DNA from: Mycobacterium sp. Aquia_213
GTDB taxonomy: Bacteria > Actinomycetota > Actinomycetes > Mycobacteriales > Mycobacteriaceae
Assembly (NCBI RefSeq): GCF_026625985.1
Contig: NZ_CP113116.1
Location: forward strand, 2,170,001-2,234,000
Length of the DNA: 64,000 bases
Reading direction: 5' to 3'
Part shown: positions 43,521 to 51,365 of the stretch, in pieces
How the letters are laid out: each line of letters begins with the position of its first letter
Position numbering within the stretch: the stretch's first letter is position 1
Position numbers and translations under genes: made by a program
Notes under the pieces: generated by a model
What the model saw: only the letters and a program-made list of their open reading frames with translations
Told to the model about the DNA's origin: nothing
The model's database searches: none

Positions 43521-44285
43521 GCGTAGGTCGGGGAACCGCTCGGCCGCACTGATCGGCAGCACGGTCGCCGCCAGCCGATGCCGCACCAGCTCGGCGGCGA
43601 TCGCGTAGTCGGCGACTTCGTAGGCGCTCGTCGGGTGCACGTCGGCCGCGGCGAAACCCGCATCGAGACGTTGGCGGATTCCCCACCCGCGCGGGAAGTT
43701 GATGAAGTCCTGCCCGGCGAGGTCGCCGAGCCGTACGTGGCGGCGACGGGCCAGCGCATGGCTGGATTCGCAGACGAACACCATCGGCTCGTGCATCAGT
43801 TCCCGCACCGCGACCAGCCGTGACGGCGACGAGGAGAGCGACACCAGGGCGAGGTCCATCTTGCCGTCGGCTATCGCGTCGAGATGGCCGGCTGAGCCGG
43901 TGAGGCTTTGGCGCAACTGAACCGTCACCAGTGGATGCAGACGACGGAACTCTTCGAGCACGGCCGCCAGGTTCAGCCCGCCCCACGACATCAGCGTGCC
44001 CAGCGTGACGGTGCCGGTCAGCTGATCGCGGTAATCCGCCACCGACGCCTGCGCGCGCTGCGCGGTGTGGATCACGTCGCGGGCGTGCTGCAAGAAGACC
44101 TCGCCGGGCGGAGTGAGGACAATCTGGCGCTTGGACCGGTCGAACAGCTCGACACCGAGTTCCTTTTCCAGCCTGGCCACCGACGCGGACAGCGCGGACT
44201 GTACGACGTGGATCCGCTGGGCCGCCCGGGAGAAGTTCAGCTCCGCGGCCACCGCGACGAAGTACTCCAACTGCCGCAACTCCAT
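43404..44285 (-). CDS. LysR-family transcriptional regulator of the aromatic cluster
   Basis: The 293-residue LTTR starts MELRQLEYFVAVAAELNFSRAAQRIHVVQSALSASVARLEKELGVELFDRSKR, a perfect wHTH. The C-terminal effector domain ends RALVDTITRYVEV. It is transcribed away from a putative secreted-protein gene and the aromatic operon, in the layout of CatR/CatM-type regulators. A T-N11-A box lies 12 bp upstream of its ATG. It would respond to a ring-cleavage intermediate such as a muconate; this is inference. Fragments of a second copy lie in the island. Confidence 0.85.
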   Translation of the reverse strand: MELRQLEYFVAVAAELNFSRAAQRIHVVQSALSASVARLEKELGVELFDRSKRQIVLTPPGEVFLQHARDVIHTAQRAQASVADYRDQLTGTVTLGTLMSWGGLNLAAVLEEFRRLHPLVTVQLRQSLTGSAGHLDAIADGKMDLALVSLSSSPSRLVAVRELMHEPMVFVCESSHALARRRHVRLGDLAGQDFINFPRGWGIRQRLDAGFAAADVHPTSAYEVADYAIAAELVRHRLAATVLPISAAERFPDLRVIPLSPPLTWTLYLASAESQTGGAVRALVDTITRYVEV

Positions 44286-44296
44286 CCCAATAATCT

Positions 44297-44311
44297 ATCG
44301 CGAACAGCGAT
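44297..44311. promoter_or_regulatory. LysR binding box (T-N11-A)
   Basis: ATCGC-GAACA-GCGAT is a perfect dyad at 44297-44311 and includes the LTTR consensus T-N11-A. It sits between the LysR start at 44285 and the genes read to the right, so it is the likely autoregulatory and activating site. Confidence 0.6.
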
Positions 44312-44383
44312 CCTTTCGATCAATTTTCAGCGTTAGACTCGATGAGTGATCGGGTGTTGTCTTGAGTCAGTTGATGGGAGGAC

Positions 44384-44683
44384 ATGATGACTCGGACGAA
44401 CCTGGCCAGGCTGGTCGTCTTGTCGCTGGTTTGCACACTGTTTTGTTTGGCACCGGCGTCGGCCAAGGCCGGCGTCATCGAAAGCGACCGCGTTGCCATT
44501 GAGCAGACGGCCCCAACCCATCCACATTGGGACCCACACCGACGCCCCGCGTCTCGCGACGACGCGAATGCCCCCACCCGACGCCCCGCAAATCGTGAGC
44601 CGCGCAGCGGTCAGGGCAAAGGACCCATCCCGGGCCGGACCCGTAGCGGGCGAGCCCGGTACGGCAGTCAACTCGACAGCTAA
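44384..44683 (+). CDS. Small secreted basic protein, unknown function
   Basis: The 99-residue product has a signal peptide (MMTRTNLARLVVLSLVCTLFCLAPASA, cleavage after ASA). The mature part is short, Pro/Arg/Gly-rich and appears disordered. A good GGGAGG at 44376-44381 precedes the ATG. It is the first gene downstream of the LysR box, 30 bp before the oxidoreductase. It may be an exported peptide or a decayed reading frame. Confidence 0.45.
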   Translation: MMTRTNLARLVVLSLVCTLFCLAPASAKAGVIESDRVAIEQTAPTHPHWDPHRRPASRDDANAPTRRPANREPRSGQGKGPIPGRTRSGRARYGSQLDS

Positions 44684-44713
44684 AGTGACCATCACCTCAC
44701 TGGAGGAACAGCC

Positions 44714-45685
44714 ATGCGAGCCTTGCGCTTCAACACGTTCGGTGACGCCACCGTCCTGCACATCGCCGATCTGCCCGACCCGACGGCGACGGCGCGCGAA
44801 GCGGTGATCCGCGTGGAGGCCGCCTCGATCAACCCCTCCGACGTGAAAAACGTTGCCGGCCAGATGGACTGGACCGTGCTGCCGCGCACCCCCGGACGCG
44901 ACTTCGCCGGGGTGGTCGTTAGCGGGCCGGCCGAATGGGAAGGTGCCGAGGTATGGGGCACCGGCGGCGACGTCGGATTCACCCGCGACGGCTCCCACGC
45001 GGAGCTGATCAAGGTGCCGGTCGAAGCGCTGGCCCGTAAGCCCGAAAAGCTCACCTTTGACGAAGCCTCGACCGTCGGGGTCAACTTCGTCGTCGGCTGG
45101 TACGGCGCGGTCGAGATCGCGCAGCTAGACGCGGGCGAAACGATTGCGATCTTCGGCGTCTCCGGGGGAGTGGGCGGTGCCGTCGCGCAGATCGCGCACG
45201 CGCTCGGCGCCACGGTGATCGGGGTGGACCGACGCAAGCCCGACCCGGCAACGCCCGCCGCGCATGTCCTCGACGAGTTCGTCGTCTTCGATCCCGACGC
45301 CGACGTCGCCGCCGAAATCAAACGACTCACCAAAGGCAACGGTGTCGAGGTCGTGTACGACGCGGTCGGCGGCGTGACCACAAAGGCCGCGCTTGCATCG
45401 CTCGCGCACCGCGGCCGGCTGGTCGTCATCAGCGCCATCGGTACCGACACGGTCGATATCAATCTAAAAGACCTGTACCGCAACGAAACCCGAATCCTGG
45501 GCGTCGACAGCGGCAAACTCAGCGTCGTCGACTCCGCGCGCCTGCTGCAAAAGATGTTGCCCTACTTCGAATCTGGCGAGTTCAAACCACTACCGATCTC
45601 CGCTCGTTACACCCTTAATGAGAGCACAGCCGCCTATGAAGCGGTCGCCGGCCACGTCGCCGGCCGCGTGATAATCAACCCCTGA
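44714..45685 (+). CDS. Medium-chain zinc-independent (quinone-type) oxidoreductase
   Basis: The 323-residue MDR protein has the GroES-like half (VEAASINPSDVKNVAGQMDWTVLPRTPGRDFAGVV) and an NAD(P) domain with FGVSGGVGGAVAQIAHALGATVIG. There are no structural zinc cysteines, pointing to quinone oxidoreductase or enoyl reductase activity. GGAGGAA precedes the ATG. It is the first enzyme of the aromatic operon and probably reduces an enone or quinone intermediate. Confidence 0.85.
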   Translation: MRALRFNTFGDATVLHIADLPDPTATAREAVIRVEAASINPSDVKNVAGQMDWTVLPRTPGRDFAGVVVSGPAEWEGAEVWGTGGDVGFTRDGSHAELIKVPVEALARKPEKLTFDEASTVGVNFVVGWYGAVEIAQLDAGETIAIFGVSGGVGGAVAQIAHALGATVIGVDRRKPDPATPAAHVLDEFVVFDPDADVAAEIKRLTKGNGVEVVYDAVGGVTTKAALASLAHRGRLVVISAIGTDTVDINLKDLYRNETRILGVDSGKLSVVDSARLLQKMLPYFESGEFKPLPISARYTLNESTAAYEAVAGHVAGRVIINP

Positions 45686-45696
45686 AAGGCACACCC

Positions 45697-46566
45697 ATGT
45701 CATTAAACCTAACCGAAGACACGATTACCGAGGCCGTGCAAAAGACGTTCGATACGTCCACCGACGAGCGGTTCCGTCAACTGATGGTCAGCCTGGTGCA
45801 GCACCTCCACGACTTCGCCCGCGAGGTCCGGCTGACCGGCGACGAATGGTTCACCGCAATGGACTTCATCGAACGGCTCGGCAAAATCTCGAGCCCAACC
45901 CGTCAAGAGGTGGTGCTGGCCTCCGACATCCTCGGCCTGTCGATGCTGTTGGACACGATGAACGAGAACCCCGGCGGATCGGCCACCGACTCGGCACTGC
46001 TGGGCCCGTTCTACGTCGAGGGCCGACCGACCGCCCCCAACGGCGCCGACATCTCCAATGGCGTTGCGGGCACACCGATGTTCGTCACCGGCCGCCTCGT
46101 CAACGAAAACGGCGAACCCATCAAAGGCGCGCACGTCGATACCTGGCACAGCGACGGCACCGGGTACTACGACGTTCAGCTGACCGAGCAGCTGCACGGC
46201 GAGTTCGCCATGCGCGCGCTGCTGACCACCGACGAGGACGGCCGATTCTGGTTCCGCTCGATCACGCCGCGCTACTACCCGGTGCCCACCGACGGCCCGT
46301 GCGGGGAGATCATGCGCGCCGCAAACCGACCCATCATGCGGCCCCAACACGTCCACTTCTGGTTTCACGCCGACGGCTACCACTCACTGATCACGCAACT
46401 CTTTCTCAAAGACGACCCCTACATCGACTGCGACGCGGTGTTCTCCGCGCAGGACTCGCTGAAGGCCGACTTCGTGCACCACGAACCCGGCATCGCGCCG
46501 GACGGAACAAACGTCGACGAACCCTTCGTCACCTTGGACTGGACGTTCACACTCGCGGCCGAGTGA
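45697..46566 (+). CDS. Intradiol ring-cleavage dioxygenase (hydroxyquinol/catechol 1,2-dioxygenase-like)
   Basis: The 289-residue protein has the Dioxygenase_N helix domain (FRQLMVSLVQHLHDFAREVRLTGDEWFTAMDFIERLG), LLGPFYVEGRP, and the non-heme iron(III) ligands Tyr in GTGYYDVQ, Tyr in PRYYPVPTDGP and the two His in RPQHVHFWFH. The length and the N-terminal helical domain are nearest hydroxyquinol 1,2-dioxygenases. It cleaves a catechol-type ring to a cis,cis-muconate (or maleylacetate from hydroxyquinol). The gene starts 11 bp after the MDR gene. Confidence 0.9.
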   Translation: MSLNLTEDTITEAVQKTFDTSTDERFRQLMVSLVQHLHDFAREVRLTGDEWFTAMDFIERLGKISSPTRQEVVLASDILGLSMLLDTMNENPGGSATDSALLGPFYVEGRPTAPNGADISNGVAGTPMFVTGRLVNENGEPIKGAHVDTWHSDGTGYYDVQLTEQLHGEFAMRALLTTDEDGRFWFRSITPRYYPVPTDGPCGEIMRAANRPIMRPQHVHFWFHADGYHSLITQLFLKDDPYIDCDAVFSAQDSLKADFVHHEPGIAPDGTNVDEPFVTLDWTFTLAAE

Positions 46567-46579
46567 AAGGATTGCGACC

Positions 46580-47110
46580 ATGACACGCATCGCGCTCGCC
46601 GACCTCGATCGGCAACCCGAACCCATTCGTGAGTGGGCCGACCGTCGCGGCAACCTCAATGTCTTTCGGCTCCTTGCCAACGCGCCCAACGTTTTTCCCG
46701 GATGGACTCAGATGGTCGACGAGCTCTTCGCCAGCCCGACCTTCAGCGCGCGGATGCGGGAAGTGATCGTGCTGCGAGTGGCGCATCTGCAGGGCTCGGC
46801 CTATGAGCTTGCCCAGCATGTGCGGCTGGGCCGCGCCGCCGGGCTCACCGAACAACAGCTCGATGCCCTGGCGACCGGCGATCTCGACGGCACGGGCTTC
46901 AGCGCAGACGAACGCGCGGCCCTCGATGTCGTCACCGAGTTGTGCACCACCCACCACCTCAGCGACGACTCCTTCGCCGCCGCGCGGGCCGTCTTCGGAG
47001 ACGCGGCGCTCACCGAATTGCTGATGATCGTCAGCTGCTATTACGGGCTGGCGCTGGTGCTCAACGCGGCCGATCTGGAGATCGACGCCACGGCGCGGTT
47101 CAAAACATGA
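46580..47110 (+). CDS. Carboxymuconolactone decarboxylase-family protein
   Basis: The 176-residue CMD/AhpD-like protein contains REVIVLRVAHLQGSAYELAQHVRLGRAAGLTEQQLDAL, the helix with the conserved Glu/His that in AhpD carries CxxC. No cysteine pair is present, so it is a decarboxylase-type or catalytically different protein, not a peroxiredoxin reductase. The stop overlaps the next CMD gene by four bases (ATGA). It may process the ring-opened lactone. Confidence 0.78.
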   Translation: MTRIALADLDRQPEPIREWADRRGNLNVFRLLANAPNVFPGWTQMVDELFASPTFSARMREVIVLRVAHLQGSAYELAQHVRLGRAAGLTEQQLDALATGDLDGTGFSADERAALDVVTELCTTHHLSDDSFAAARAVFGDAALTELLMIVSCYYGLALVLNAADLEIDATARFKT

Positions 47111-47661
47111 CTCGCATCCCGTACCGCCGGCCCGAAGACATGACCGAGCGTGCCCGCGAATTGACCACGGAGCGCGGCAATCTCAACGTCTACCGCACGC
47201 TGGCGAACGCCGAGAACGTCTACACCGGCTGGATGCTGGCCGGCCGCGGCGCCCTGACCAGTCCGGTACTGACCAGGCGGCTGCGCGAACTGGTGACCCT
47301 GCGCACCGCCTTCCTGATGGACAGTGCCTACGAGCTCGGCCAGCACCGCGACATCGCGCAAACCGCCGGTGTCAGCGTGTCCGAGATCAATGCCGTCACC
47401 ACCGAGTCCGATTGGCAGACAAGCGGGTTCGACGCCACCGAGCTCGCGGTTTTGTGGCTGACAACCGAGCTTGTCTCCACCAGCAACGTCGCGGCCCCAG
47501 TCTTCGCCGAGGTGCTCGAGGCGCTGGGGCCGGAGGCCACCGTGGAGATACTGATGGTCATCGCCCGCTACGCCGGCTTGGCGCTGATGCTCAACGCGCT
47601 TGACGTCGACCTCGACGAAACCGCACGGCTGCCGACGCTGCCAATTGACACGCGCGGCTAA
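47107..47661 (+). CDS. Second carboxymuconolactone decarboxylase-family protein
   Basis: The 184-residue protein is a paralogue of the preceding gene and starts in its ATGA overlap. The core LRELVTLRTAFLMDSAYELGQHRDIAQTAGVSVSEINAV has the same cysteine-free active helix. Two coupled CMD proteins after an intradiol dioxygenase suggest a heteromer or two decarboxylation steps. It precedes a TetR gene by 30 bp. Confidence 0.78.
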   Translation: MTRIPYRRPEDMTERARELTTERGNLNVYRTLANAENVYTGWMLAGRGALTSPVLTRRLRELVTLRTAFLMDSAYELGQHRDIAQTAGVSVSEINAVTTESDWQTSGFDATELAVLWLTTELVSTSNVAAPVFAEVLEALGPEATVEILMVIARYAGLALMLNALDVDLDETARLPTLPIDTRG

Positions 47662-47668
47662 TTTCGCA

Positions 47669-47684
47669 CAAGTCTAACGACTTG
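47669..47684. promoter_or_regulatory. Palindromic operator before TetR
   Basis: CAAGTC-TAAC-GACTTG is a perfect 16-bp dyad (6-4-6) ending seven bases before the TetR start at 47692. It is likely the autoregulatory site of that TetR. Confidence 0.6.
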
Positions 47685-47691
47685 GCGCCGA

Positions 47692-48300
47692 ATGCCCGTA
47701 ACGTTGCACGACGTGGCCGCGCGTAAGCCCTCGACGCGCCTGTCAGCCGACGATTGGCTGCAGGCCGGCTACACCTTGCTCGCCGAGGAGGGGGCACGCG
47801 CCCTCAAGATCGAACGGCTCTGCCAACAGGTCGGGGCCACCCGCGGTAGCTTCTACTGGCACTTCGAGGACATGGACGGCTACCGCGCCGCACTCGTCGA
47901 ATCGTGGAATGCGTTCCGGGAGCAGGATCGACAATCCCTGGCCGAGATCGACACGCTTCCGCCCCGGGAACGGCTGTCCGCCATGATGATTGCCTTGGTC
48001 AGGCCGCAACACTGGATGCTCGAACGCGCGATGCGGGAGTGGGCTCGCACCGACGCGGCCGCGGCCGCCAACATCCGCGACGCGGATCGACGCCTGCTTC
48101 GCTCCGTCGCAAAGGCGTATAGCGACTGCGGTTTCAGCCGCGAGGATGCCAGGCTGCGCGCGGAGCTGACCTTCGCCGCGGGCATCGGACTGCTACACCT
48201 GACCGCGTCGGCCGGCCAAGCGCAAAAGTTGGCGAAACACGAGCGCTTCCTGGACCTGATGCTGGCCGAGCCCAAACAGTCACACCATCGCGATCGGTGA
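47692..48300 (+). CDS. TetR-family transcriptional regulator
   Basis: The 202-residue protein has a TetR HTH at about residues 20-65 (LLAEEGARALKIERLCQQVGATRGSFYWHFEDMDGYRAALVESW). It follows the CMD genes and its end overlaps the convergent HsaA-like gene by about 20 bases. It probably controls one or both of these catabolic units. A 16-bp dyad just upstream suggests autoregulation. The ligand is unknown. Confidence 0.82.
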   Translation: MPVTLHDVAARKPSTRLSADDWLQAGYTLLAEEGARALKIERLCQQVGATRGSFYWHFEDMDGYRAALVESWNAFREQDRQSLAEIDTLPPRERLSAMMIALVRPQHWMLERAMREWARTDAAAAANIRDADRRLLRSVAKAYSDCGFSREDARLRAELTFAAGIGLLHLTASAGQAQKLAKHERFLDLMLAEPKQSHHRDR

Positions 48301-49461
48301 GATCTTGGCGCCAATCGCCAACGCGCCGGCCAACTCCCGGCTCACGTCGTAGTCGAACACGACATGGCCCGCCGCAATGTCCACGTCGCGCTTGGCGCGC
48401 TGCAACGGGCTCGACAAGAAGTGGGCGCTGGCGCCCGCGGCCTCCAGCAGATCGGCGATGATCGCCCGGCACTTGTGCACCGTGTACGCGGCGGCGAGCC
48501 GGGCGTCGGCCCGAACCGATCGACGAACGCGTTGACCGCCGACCACGAGGTCGTCGATCCCCTGCGCGGTCTCGGTGATCAGCGCACGCAGCGCCCGCAG
48601 CCGCACGGTCGCATCGCCGAGCCTGATCTGCGCGGCGGGCTGATCCTTTTGCGCCACACCGCTATACGCCAGCACGCGGCCGCCGAGCCGCTCCGCGAAG
48701 AGCTCGGTCACCCGTTCGGCGGCGCCGAGCACCGGCATCGACGCCGTCAGCGCGAGAGCGGGCACCAGCGGCCACCGGTAGGTGGACACTGGGTGCGCAT
48801 GTGCTCCCGGCGCGGTGCCGCCATAGATGTCGGCCACGCTGGCGATGCGGTGTTCGGGGACGAAGACGTCGGTGGCGATCAGATCGTGCGAGCCGGTTCC
48901 GCGCATGCCCGCGGTGTGCCACACGTCGTCGACCTCGACCTGATCGGCGGGTAGCACCACGAGCGCCGCAACGATGCCGTCGTCTCGTTCGATCAGCGCG
49001 CCGACGATCACCCAGTCGGCGTCCATCGCGCCCGTCGCCCAGGACCACCTGCCGGTCAATCGGACGCCGCCATCGGCCCGGGTGCCGCGGCCGGTCGGGG
49101 CCAGCGGCGCCGGCGCCAGCACCGGGCCCGAGGCGAACACTTCTTCCTGCAGTTGCGGGTCGAACAGCGACAGCATCCAGTTGTGCAGCGCATAGAACCC
49201 CAGCGTCCACGCGCTGGATGTGCAGCCGTGCGCCATCTGCCGAATCGGTTCCAGCAGTTCGGGAAACGACGCTTGGATGCCGCCGAATCGGGCCGGGAGC
49301 AGCAGCCGGAACAGGTCCGTCTGCCTGAACTCGCTGACCGTCGCCGGCGGCAGCCGGCGCAGTTGTTCGGCTTCCTCGGCGCGCTCGGCCAACCGCGCGA
49401 CGAAATCGTCGGTGATTCCGTGCAGCGAGCCGCTGGCGACCGCGGACATGCGGGTCACCAT
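48280..49461 (-). CDS. HsaA-like flavin-dependent monooxygenase (acyl-CoA dehydrogenase fold)
   Basis: The protein of about 393 residues has the acyl-CoA dehydrogenase fold with MAHGCTSSAWTLGFYALHNWMLSLF, LTGRWSWATGAMDADWVIVGAL and WHTAGMRGTGSHDLIATDVFVPEHR. These resemble the group D two-component oxygenases (HsaA, HpaB-type) that hydroxylate phenols using reduced flavin. The likely start is an ATG at 49461 or GTG at 49458. There is no Shine-Dalgarno, because a palindrome sits directly upstream, so leaderless translation is likely. Hydroxylation of a phenol before the intradiol dioxygenase would make a logical pathway. Confidence 0.8.
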   Translation of the reverse strand: MVTRMSAVASGSLHGITDDFVARLAERAEEAEQLRRLPPATVSEFRQTDLFRLLLPARFGGIQASFPELLEPIRQMAHGCTSSAWTLGFYALHNWMLSLFDPQLQEEVFASGPVLAPAPLAPTGRGTRADGGVRLTGRWSWATGAMDADWVIVGALIERDDGIVAALVVLPADQVEVDDVWHTAGMRGTGSHDLIATDVFVPEHRIASVADIYGGTAPGAHAHPVSTYRWPLVPALALTASMPVLGAAERVTELFAERLGGRVLAYSGVAQKDQPAAQIRLGDATVRLRALRALITETAQGIDDLVVGGQRVRRSVRADARLAAAYTVHKCRAIIADLLEAAGASAHFLSSPLQRAKRDVDIAAGHVVFDYDVSRELAGALAIGAKISPIAMV

Positions 49462-49463
49462 AA

Positions 49464-49479
49464 CATACTTTTTAGTATG
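49464..49479. promoter_or_regulatory. Palindrome at the monooxygenase start
   Basis: CATACT-TTTT-AGTATG is a perfect 16-bp dyad ending two bases from the monooxygenase ATG. Its position and 6-4-6 shape suggest a TetR-type operator covering the transcription start of a leaderless mRNA. Confidence 0.6.
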
Positions 49480-49555
49480 GCCTCGCTGGACGGCGGGCAG
49501 CTTGAGGCCCGGGGCGGAAAATTGTTCTGCTACACCGCAAGACACCGGAATAAGC

Positions 49556-49590
49556 CGGGCCACGGCGAAGGGGGACTTCGCCGTGGCCCG
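49556..49590 (-). terminator. Strong hairpin downstream of the cutinase gene
   Basis: CGGGCCACGGCGAAG and its exact complement CTTCGCCGTGGCCCG form a perfect 15-bp stem with a GGGGA loop, starting ten bases beyond the cutinase stop. On the minus strand it is followed by TTATT, a weak T-rich tail. It probably terminates the cutinase transcript. Confidence 0.7.
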
Positions 49591-49600
49591 TTGAGGGGTT

Positions 49601-50371
49601 CTAGTTGCCGAAGCCGCCGGTGGGCGCGTGCGTCACCGGTGCCGGTGCGCCGGGGGCGGCAGGGGCGGCGTCGAGTCGGCTGGCGGCGAAGGATGCGCCC
49701 TTGTCGATCCAGGCGGCGTCGTCCGCGTAGGTGTTGTGCGCGGCGAAGTCTATGCCGTCCGAACACACCGGGTCGTCGGTGGCGCAGACCTTGATCGTCT
49801 TGGCCTGATAGGTCGGTCCGATGACGACCTGCGGTTGGCCGAGGAAGTTCATGGCCCGGGTGTTGGGTGTTCCGAAGAGCACCACCGCGGCGACGTGGTC
49901 GGCGATCTCGGGGGCCAGTGGCTTGGGCACGGTCGCGGGGTCGTACCCGTCGGGCACTGTCGCCGAGGTGACGAAGCCCATCACGGCTGCGCCCTGCGAG
50001 AAGCCGCTGAGCACCATCTTGGTCTTGGGGCAGCTGCCCGCCATCGACACGACGTGCGCGCCCGCATCCCGAATGCCATCCATGCCGGTGGACCACTCAT
50101 CGCTGGCGGGGTAGTTGACCGCATAGACGTCGACCGACTTGCCACCCTCGCGCCCGCGCAGATTGTCGACGAACGCTTGCCCGGTCGGGCCGATCCCTGG
50201 CGGCTCGCCGGTGCCACGCGCGTACACCACCTGAACGTCGGGGCACGGCTCGGCCGACGCCGACGGAGTAGGGGAGACAAGGAAACTAGTGCCAAGGCCC
50301 ACGGCTGCTATTGCCGTGGGTTTGACGAATCGATTGATGTGAGCGGCGATCATGCCGAAATAAGTGCCCAT
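49601..50371 (-). CDS. Secreted cutinase-like hydrolase
   Basis: The 256-residue product has a signal peptide (start MGTYFGMIAAHINRF, cleavage near ASA/EPC). The mature cutinase domain has VVYARGTGEPPG, the catalytic Ser in GFSQGAA, the Asp in TDDPVCSDG and the His in HNTYADD, with paired cysteines. The C-terminal tail is Ala/Pro-rich. Mycobacterial cutinase-like proteins are secreted lipases or esterases. The start could also be 50353; the signal peptide stays intact. Confidence 0.88.
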   Translation of the reverse strand: MGTYFGMIAAHINRFVKPTAIAAVGLGTSFLVSPTPSASAEPCPDVQVVYARGTGEPPGIGPTGQAFVDNLRGREGGKSVDVYAVNYPASDEWSTGMDGIRDAGAHVVSMAGSCPKTKMVLSGFSQGAAVMGFVTSATVPDGYDPATVPKPLAPEIADHVAAVVLFGTPNTRAMNFLGQPQVVIGPTYQAKTIKVCATDDPVCSDGIDFAAHNTYADDAAWIDKGASFAASRLDAAPAAPGAPAPVTHAPTGGFGN

Positions 50372-50582
50372 CGGTGCCCATCCCAAAACTTTGAGTTCCA
50401 AAACCAGTTCACCACCGTTGCCTAAGACCACAAAAGCGACACGCAGAACTTTGGTAGTGGTCTTATATGGCCTGATATCCCCGGTCGAATACCGAAGGAC
50501 TGCTGGCCTGTCCCGATGTCGTGCCTTTACAAATCAATCGGCTTGATCTCGAGGATAGCAGGCAGATTGTTACCATCGCGCG

Positions 50583-51362
50583 GTGAGCGATCCGCCTGTG
50601 CCACGCGGGTTAGGCCGGCTGAAAGCTGTTTCTAGACGCGAAGTCTTGAAACTTGCCGGTGTGACGCCGGTGCTTCTCGGAGTGACAACGCTTGATGTCC
50701 CGCGCGCATCCGCCGGCCTTGCGGGTGCATCCGTCTTCCTCGACGCGGGCCACAACGCCGTGAATGACGCCTCGATAAATCAGCAAGTTCCGAATGGCCG
50801 GGGCGGCACCAAGCCGTGCCAAACTTCGGGCGCCGCGACCAACGACGGCTACCCGGAGCACGCGTTCAATTGGGCCGTCGTCGGGCTCATCAATGAATCG
50901 CTGCGGCAACTGGGCGTGAATACTGCGCTGTCTCGCGACAACGACAGCTCCGTTGGTCCGTGTGTCGACGCACGCGCGGCCCAGGCCAACGCGATACACC
51001 CCGACGCGATCGTGAGCGTTCACGCCGACGGTGGTCCGCCGTCCGGGAGCGGATTTCACGTCAACTACTCCAGCCCGCCGCTCAACGACGTCCAGGCCGG
51101 CCCGGCCGTGCAGTTGGCGCGCACGATGCGCGATGCCCTGGTCCAGGCGGGTTTTCACCCGTCCACCTACGTCGGCTCGGACGGCCTCTACGGACGTGCC
51201 GATCTCGCCGGCCTGAACCTGGCCCAGTACCCGGCGGTGCTCGTCGAACTCGGCAATATGAATAACGCGGACGAGGCGGCGCGGATGGAAAGCGCGGACG
51301 GCCGGGCGAAGTACGCCGCCGCCGTCACGCAGGGGATCGTCGCCTTTCTGAACGGCCGCTGA
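50583..51362 (+). CDS. N-acetylmuramoyl-L-alanine amidase (Ami1/Rv3717-like) with Tat-like signal
   Basis: The 259-residue protein starts with GTG and has RREVLKLAGVTPVLLGVTT (twin-arginine-like signal), then an Amidase_3 domain: VFLDAGHN, GYPEHAFNW, IVSVHADGG and the catalytic Glu in VLVELGNM. Zinc ligands His, Glu and His are all present. It matches M. tuberculosis Rv3717, a zinc amidase that cuts the peptide from muramic acid, and probably acts in the periplasm after export. Its N-terminal Tat motif appears to differ from the known enzyme's signal. Confidence 0.85.
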   Translation: MSDPPVPRGLGRLKAVSRREVLKLAGVTPVLLGVTTLDVPRASAGLAGASVFLDAGHNAVNDASINQQVPNGRGGTKPCQTSGAATNDGYPEHAFNWAVVGLINESLRQLGVNTALSRDNDSSVGPCVDARAAQANAIHPDAIVSVHADGGPPSGSGFHVNYSSPPLNDVQAGPAVQLARTMRDALVQAGFHPSTYVGSDGLYGRADLAGLNLAQYPAVLVELGNMNNADEAARMESADGRAKYAAAVTQGIVAFLNGR

Positions 51363-51365
51363 AAC

